Of a stretch of DNA of 64,000 nt, positions 58,901 to 64,000 are shown one piece after another. The translations under genes were made by a program, and so were the position numbers. Within the stretch, counting starts at the first letter, position 1. The number at the start of each line of letters is the position of its first letter. The notes beneath the pieces are model-generated. The model was not told where the DNA came from. It searched no databases and was given only the letters and a program-made list of their open reading frames with translations. The stretch spans positions 62,001 through 126,000 of the forward strand of contig JAAPAO010000001.1 in the NCBI GenBank assembly GCA_013115145.1. The letters are read 5' to 3'. The DNA is from Perkinsus chesapeaki. Its lineage: Eukaryota; Perkinsozoa; Perkinsida; Perkinsidae.

Positions 58901-59043
58901 ACTCAAGCGTTCCAAGACTTCCGGGCAAATTTGGAGAAGAATGCCGCAGAGGTGAGAATGCCGCCTGTCGTTTTCGACTACTGTTTCGTAAGGTTCTCGA
59001 GAGTGCTGGAATTGAAGCTGCAGGGAATGCAGCAGCATTTTAG
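52953..59043 (+). CDS. secreted giant coiled-coil protein, paralogue C
   Basis: The ATG at 52953 gives the signal peptide MLLVFKLLSAFGTAAVM. An intron then leads to DVDDTDLSSLLAHRAHLP, AEYSDVGTEEELMEI, VDARAEMAMMYKGRRRR and SDADNYDCHMRR. Helical micro-exons follow, colinear with A and B. The 3' part (57.17-59.04 kb) carries about 12 introns. Its exons include RHQAANAETEEEREAARKNLE, one large exon at about 57760-58070 that corresponds to several exons of B, EHAQKNNITKV, FRLGLVRQAVGQFLAIW and VLESAGIEAAGNAAAF, with TAG at 59041. Head and tail motifs are conserved in all three paralogues, so the family is one architecture. Several introns hold short GAT or TGC microsatellites. Confidence 0.7.
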
Positions 59044-59150
59044 CGTCCTTGTGGGACATGCCAATTCCGATGAATTACGCGGTTGTAATCTTGTGTGGCG
59101 ATTGCGTTATTGGAGTTTCAACACAACACAAAGGGGGTGAAATATGCATT

Positions 59151-60939
59151 TTAATGGGTACCGAAACTAACTATGTTTGATATGGTCGCACTAATCATGA
59201 CCAAAACACCAAAAACAAGTATTCCCATGTCCGACTTGTTGGTACCACCGATGAGCTTCATGTGACATATCGGAGGAGCTATGAATACTAACGGCAGACC
59301 GCACATGGACCCAATTAGTGAGATGAAGTGATCTAGATCCCGACCGGCTACCATCGCGATGCCGGCTAGGAATAATATATATATAAGCCTGAAGAGATTC
59401 TTGGCCATCTTCCGGCGTAATGGGACATGGCGTTGTTTGGGGAAGTAACCAGAGTAGTACTCGACAAGTCTAACAGCTGGTAATAGCTGAAAAGGGAATG
59501 TAATGAACACTGCCAAAGTGTACCTGACAAGGTGGTGAATGGCCCCATCGGGAGATAGATGACCTACATTGATTTCACAGCGGAGCTAAGTAGACTGCCC
59601 TGCGGTAAATTAGAAAGGACTATAGTCTGAGTGTAGGGCCCGAACTCGTAGTAGCCTGAGACGGAGATGATTAGCGGAAGGAACGGTATTATAAAACCGT
59701 CACCTGCAAGGCCAATGAATAGGAAAGATGCTGTTGTGACAGCGAAAGCTCGGCTGAAGACCTTTTCGAATTTTTGCGGCTCCTTCATTGAATCGTAAGT
59801 GGGCAGAATTAGTCCGATGCCCTCAAAAACGTACCTACAATTTCGGAATATGCCCGCCGCCTAAATCGAGGGACTCACAAGGCAGTTCCCATGAAGACCA
59901 GGAAGCCTCCGTCCCAGAAGTTGATGGGAGGATAGCTGCGCTCATGAGTTTCGCTGTGGAGGGCTGCCGCTTCCCCTGGGCCCGCCGTCACCATGAATGC
60001 TACTAGGCCGAAAAGGCTGAGTATAATGAGGACCTATCAAGGAGTTCAATACCGATTGCAACAGACCCTTACATTGGCAGTGAGATTTGTGAGGGAGAGC
60101 TTTGATACCTGACGGAACCAGCATAGTGGGGTTATGATGGCAGCCTGGAGGAGGACCTGAGGAGGCGGGCATCTAGATTAGATGGGAAGTATTGTGACCT
60201 TAGTGGAGAAGGGGAGAGAGGCAATCCATGGGCTGACATCTGAGGCCATATTGGCGACAAAAACGAAGTAGCCGGTGCATATGCCAGACTGCAAGGCCAA
60301 TAGGGAAAGGTCAATCATTATCCTTCCGAATTTGGATCCTGTGGCTTCAAGCATGATATCACCATAGCCTCCTTTGCGGACTATTCTACGGCATTGAACT
60401 AGCCTTAGCGAGCAGGTGCCAGCCATGAACGCTAGTATAGGTAGAACCAAGGTAGAGAAGAGCCAACCACCATTAACCCATGCACGGGGGAGATAGAGGA
60501 TACCAGAACCAAGATTGGCCTTCAGAATTGCTATGGCTACTGACGAAGCACTTGTACGGTGCCTCGAGCTAACATAGCTGTGGGCCTGTTCAATGGACTT
60601 GCTGCGGTCACCACCTATAAGGGGTTCTTCTATGGCGGCATCTGACAGAGTAGTGCGAGGCGAAATGGAGTTGTGGGCTTTACCTTTTAAGGATTCCTCA
60701 GCTTCATCGTCTGGTCTCCAACTATCTTCGAGGCGTGTTTCGGTATAGCCAGCATAGTTCCTGAAGCAGAAGAAGGCTTACGTAGACTGCAGAGGTGATT
60801 CAATGCCGAGCCAATGAAACGATGCGAGCCGGATGAGACAACACATGTCTTTTCTTGAGAGGTTTACCAGGAGAGATTACCTGAACATAAGAAGGTCGGC
60901 ATCATTAACTGGGCGAATTTGTGCAGCATTCGAAGACAT
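59151..60939 (-). CDS. AAAP-family amino-acid transporter
   Basis: The ATG at 60939 opens a short first exon (MSSNAAQIRPVNDADLLMF, donor GTAATC). A polar N-terminal region and the AAAP hallmark follow: VAIAILKANLGSGILYLP, WVNGGWLFSTLVLPILAF, RKGGYGDIMLEATG and further membrane spans (GICTGYFVFVANM; AFAVTTASFLFIGLAGDGF). The last exon has FPFQLLPAVRLVE, RLIYILFLAGIAMVAG and LIGSMCGLPLVFIAPP, with a stop at 59151. The family (SLC32/36/38-like) moves amino acids by H+ or Na+ coupling, on plasma membrane or vacuole/lysosome membranes. Introns of 50-150 nt. It is convergent with coiled-coil gene C, about 107 bases between stops. Confidence 0.85.
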
Positions 60940-61242
60940 CTATAAGGGTAAGAATTGTTATTAAAGTATTGTTATTGATTAAGATCTTGCGACGTGAAAA
61001 GCGCTCGCCCGTCGCCTATCAGGATCATTTTCAGTTTCGTCGTTCGTTCGGGTGAGCATCTGGAGATGATTTGCAACCAGACCCAAATCGGCAGAACTGG
61101 CTAAATCTCTTACATTAGCTCGACGAGCGTGACTGCGTTCTCGAGCATCAGGGTTTCTGGGGTTGGTTTCCCAAAGTTAGTAAGGTTAGCGTTAGGTCCA
61201 CAAGGCAGCATAAGCTTTCCTATCTTGCAGTTTTTGTGTACA
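60940..61242. other. divergent promoter region
   Basis: About 300 bases between the divergent starts of the AAAP transporter and the DnaJ gene. No ORF of note; it probably holds both promoters. No known motif is identified. Confidence 0.4.
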
Positions 61243-62611
61243 ATGAGGGTTCTGCTTCTCCTGAGTATAGCAGCTCTGACATGCAACGCTGGTTGGTGGT
61301 CCAGTAGTAAGACAACCGAGGAGGAGGATGTGCCGTTTGATGACGAAGCACAGGACTATTACAGTAGTACTATAAAAGGGAGTTGGGCGTAGTGGTGATG
61401 GTTAGAACTGCTGGAGGTGAGCCCAGAGGCTACGGGACCGGAGATTAAGAAAGCCTATCGGCGATTATCATTGAAAAATCATCCAGATAAGGGTGGGGAT
61501 GAAGATCTTTTTCAAAAGGTAAGTTGATCGAGGTTTGGTAGTAATGGCCATCAGAGCGCTTAGATATCCCAAGCCTATGAAGTCCTTAGTGACCCCAACA
61601 AGCGCAGAGTGTAATACCGATGCCAGCACAAAGATGCCAGGCAGTATCTTTTATAGGTATGACTTAGATGGGGTTGAGGGACTGGAGGAGCTGGCCAAGA
61701 GGGAGGCTCAGGGATCGGCAGGCTTCCATGACCCTTTTGGTGACATGTTTGGCGGCTTCTTCGGTGGAGGTGGTGGAAGGTAATGAAGTTTGGAGCGCCG
61801 CTCGGCGGGGGAAGTAGTATTTTTAGGCGAAGATCCGACAAATCTCCCGATCTGGAATTGCCGCTTTTTGTCACCCTCAATGATCTCTATTCGGGGAAGA
61901 CCTTTACGTTAGATGCATTCAAGCAGAAAAGATGCGAAAGGTGTCGAGGTGGGCAGGAGACATGCATACTAGCGCTAGTGCTGGAAATGTTGCGCAGGCA
62001 CCGGAGCGCGGACCAAGAAGGATTTTAAAGACTGTCCAGCCTGCCAAGGTCAGGGATCAGTTGTTCGAATGGTCAAGCTGGGGCCGGGAATGTACCAGCA
62101 AATTCACGAACAGTGTGGGAAGTGTGGCGGGAAGGGGAAGATAGCGGCGAAAAAATGCCCGAAGTGCGGCGGAGCTAGAGTAGTGGCTGGCATGGATTCT
62201 TATGAGGTCGTAGTGGAGCGAGGGGTACCTGATGGGCATCGAATTAGCATTCCCTACGCTGGAGACGAGAGCCCTGAGAAGGCGGCTGGAGCTGTCACTT
62301 ATGTGATAAATACTATACCACATCCGACTATGCGAAGGGAAGGCCAGGATCTACGCATGGACTTCGTAATAACCTTGAGGGAATCTTTGCTGGGCTTTGT
62401 AAGGACAGTAGAGCATTTAGACGGCCATGAGGTAGTCCTGGATCGAATTGGTAAGGTAACGAAGTCAGGACTAGTGGTCCGGTATCCAGGGGAGGGAATG
62501 CCCTTAAAGGATGTACCAAGCGAGGCTGGCGACTTAGTCGTGAAGTTCCGTGTTGAATTCCCGGACAAACTGACAGAAGAGCAGATTGAAGGCCTGAAGA
62601 ACATCCTATAG
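61243..62611 (+). CDS. ER-luminal DnaJ (type I, ERdj3/Scj1-like) co-chaperone
   Basis: The ATG at 61243 gives a signal peptide (MRVLLLLSIAALTCNAGWW) and an acidic linker. The J domain is entered through a 43-nt intron (DYY joined to KLLEVSPEAT) and carries KKAYRRLSLKNHPDKGG with the HPD motif, then AYEVLSDPNKRR. A G/F region follows (DPFGDMFGGFFGGGGG), then LPLFVTLNDLYSGKTF, a Cys-rich zinc region (KRCERCRG; EQCGKCGGKGKI; KKCPKCGG) and the C-terminal substrate-binding part (RRGQ-like MRREGQDLRMDFVITLRESL; VVRYPGEGMP; EFPDKLTEEQ). It stimulates BiP/HSP70 ATPase and delivers clients in the ER lumen. The second CxxCxGxG repeat falls at a splice junction near 62040, so the zinc domain is probably complete. 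No ER-retention tetrapeptide is visible at the end. Confidence 0.88.
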
Positions 62612-62734
62612 CGGCGGCATCCTCTGCTCGCAGTTTTTAGCTCTTTCACCTACTAGTGCAAGGAGGTTGTTGCGTTGGGTCAGGTTGGGGTGCTCTGTTC
62701 AGATTGTTGTTGCTGTTGTTGAGGCCGCCCCAGA

Positions 62735-64000
62735 ATGTTTGAGCTCATCGTCGGTATAGCAGTTGGGGCGGGATTGGGTAATACTGGGAGATGGAAAAGG
62801 CCGCCTTCGTTGAAGGCTCCAGCAGGTGCATACTTCCCCTCTAAAATTCAACCATGCTTCGAACCATTTGTTAATGAAAGTAAGAAAATAATGACAACAC
62901 TGCGCGATAAGGTGAGGCTTTGTCTCATTGTCGGGCTATCATCTGTCCCTATATAGATCGTGATGGCCAAAGAGGAGTTGTCTAGCGGCCCTGGTGTGAC
63001 AGCGGCGATGGCCCCAAAGGATCGAGGGACAGGACGGCCATCTCAGTCACCAGTTTTAATCGCTCATCCAGCCGCATCTTCCTGAATGATTTTGTAAAGA
63101 GGGGCCGGTTGTGTGTGGCCCGATAAATTAATCCGCACTTTGCCATATCTGAGTTGTCAATTAGGAGCAGGGAGGGGGTTTGAGGTGTGGCGTGCTCGCA
63201 GTATGGACTCTACAATTCAGCTACCTCGGCGTCCACTTTCTGCAGCGAGCTCTAGGATGGCATCTGTGAGCACTCTGTCATCTAGAGGGGATGAGGCCGT
63301 AATAGCTGGTGTCGGTAGAGTCTTAACTGGGGGACTGTCAGGTGGCACCTGACACATTGGCGATGTCCCAGTCAAGCCTGTCCGAGTGCAGGGGAGCTAG
63401 AGGTGCCAGTATATCTTCGAAGGTGGGGAGGTGGGGAGAAGGTAGAAAGCTGAAGAACAGGTACGACAGTTAAGTGATAGGGTGCAGAGGGCGATCAGCG
63501 CTGATGAGGCTAAAATAGGCATGCTCTCTGAACAAGTCGGTAGAGCTGTCAGAACGTTACAGCACGCCACATCGGCCCCACAGGTGACCAGGCTGCGGGA
63601 GAATCTCCATAGTGACAAAGTGGCGGCAGAGCTGTTGGACGAGCGATTGGAGAAGGATATAAAGTTGGTGAGGCGATGGCAGTTGCATCCTTTTGGGGAG
63701 GGGGAACCATGCAGATAGAGTCATCGGTGGAACTTGACCTAGACGCCCTCACACGAGGTCGGAAGGAATCCCTGGCGAAGCTGGAGAAGGCTGCTAATAA
63801 TACCATTGCGGAGATGACTCAGGTAGCGTAGGGACTTTGGGATTTGGGGACATTGTGGTGCTCAGGAGTGCAAGGCTAGACAGGAGGAACATCAACGAAG
63901 GAAGAAGGAGATGTGCCGACAGGTCGGATGGCCCTTGGTGGGGGGGCCGCCGGCAGATGCTTTACAGGTAGCTGAGGGTGTGATGAGGTTGACGGCTGAG
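62735..64000 (+). CDS. membrane-anchored coiled-coil protein, incomplete at window end
   Basis: The ATG at 62735 starts a short hydrophobic segment (MFELIVGIAVGAGLG), possibly a signal anchor. A 45-nt intron (donor GTGAGG, acceptor CTATATAG) joins DK to IVMAKEELSSGPG. Ser/Pro-rich exons and then helical exons follow (ADEAKIGMLSEQVGRAVRTL; ELLDERLEKDIKLVRRW; RKESLAKLEKAANNTIAEM). The gene continues beyond 64000. The helical exon style resembles the A/B/C family, but I see none of their head motifs, so I would not group them. No family recognised. Confidence 0.5.

Noticed and set aside
37541-59043. Coiled-coil genes as kinesin, myosin or SMC relatives
   Set aside because: There is no motor, ATP-binding (P-loop) or hinge motif in any exon, and all three begin with signal peptides, which argues against cytoplasmic motors or nuclear SMC proteins.

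Overview
This window looks like nuclear DNA of a compact, intron-rich protist. My best guess is a perkinsid alveolate (Perkinsus or a close relative). This is inferred from the gene style and gene content, not from a marker gene. The main diagnostic is splicing: nearly every gene I could follow is cut by GT-AG introns of only about 41-55 nt, often between exons of 60-150 nt. Reading frames close perfectly across these introns in LSm6, a hedgehog-type Hint protein, NAA25, an ER DnaJ, K+ channels and others. Most long single-frame ORFs on the opposite strand of these exons are shadows. Coordinates given for genes are outer limits of joined exons, not continuous ORFs.

Layout. 0.5-4.7 kb: minus-strand genes, namely an unrecognised gene, an EF-hand protein and a DRC12/CCDC153-like axonemal coiled coil. 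4.7-6.5 kb: AT-rich with no convincing gene. 6.5-7.9 kb: a lipase maturation factor family membrane protein (+). 8.2-14.3 kb: minus-strand genes including a secreted protein with a hedgehog-type Hint autoprocessing domain, two secreted orphans, LSm6 and a coiled-coil orphan. 14.6-16.4 kb: a 39-bp tandem repeat, short ORFs and a broken K+ channel fragment. 16.4-18.6 kb: a probably mitochondrial helical-repeat protein (+) whose intron holds a complete tRNA-Arg(TCG). 19.9-29.3 kb: three tandem inward-rectifier (Kir-like) K+ channel genes (-). 29.6-32.6 kb: NAA25, the NatB auxiliary subunit (+). 32.7-37.3 kb: two orphan plus-strand genes.

37.5-59.0 kb holds the most distinctive content: three tandem paralogues (called A, B and C here) of a long secreted alpha-helical coiled-coil protein, about 6 kb each and built of dozens of micro-exons. 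Between A and B lie a mucin-like Thr-rich surface protein, interrupted by a 99-N assembly gap, and a small secreted orphan. 59.1-64 kb: an AAAP amino-acid transporter (-), an ER-type DnaJ (+) and the start of another membrane-anchored coiled-coil gene that runs off the window.

Two themes stand out. First, gene families expand in tandem and then exchange sequence: two Kir genes share nearly identical tracts that include an intron. Second, one member of each of two unrelated families (coiled-coil A and Kir1) has a 3' half with no introns although its paralogues are interrupted many times in the same region. This is the pattern expected from recombination with reverse-transcribed mRNA. Several products carry signal peptides (coiled coils, mucin, Hint protein, small orphans), so the region is rich in secreted or surface proteins of unknown role.
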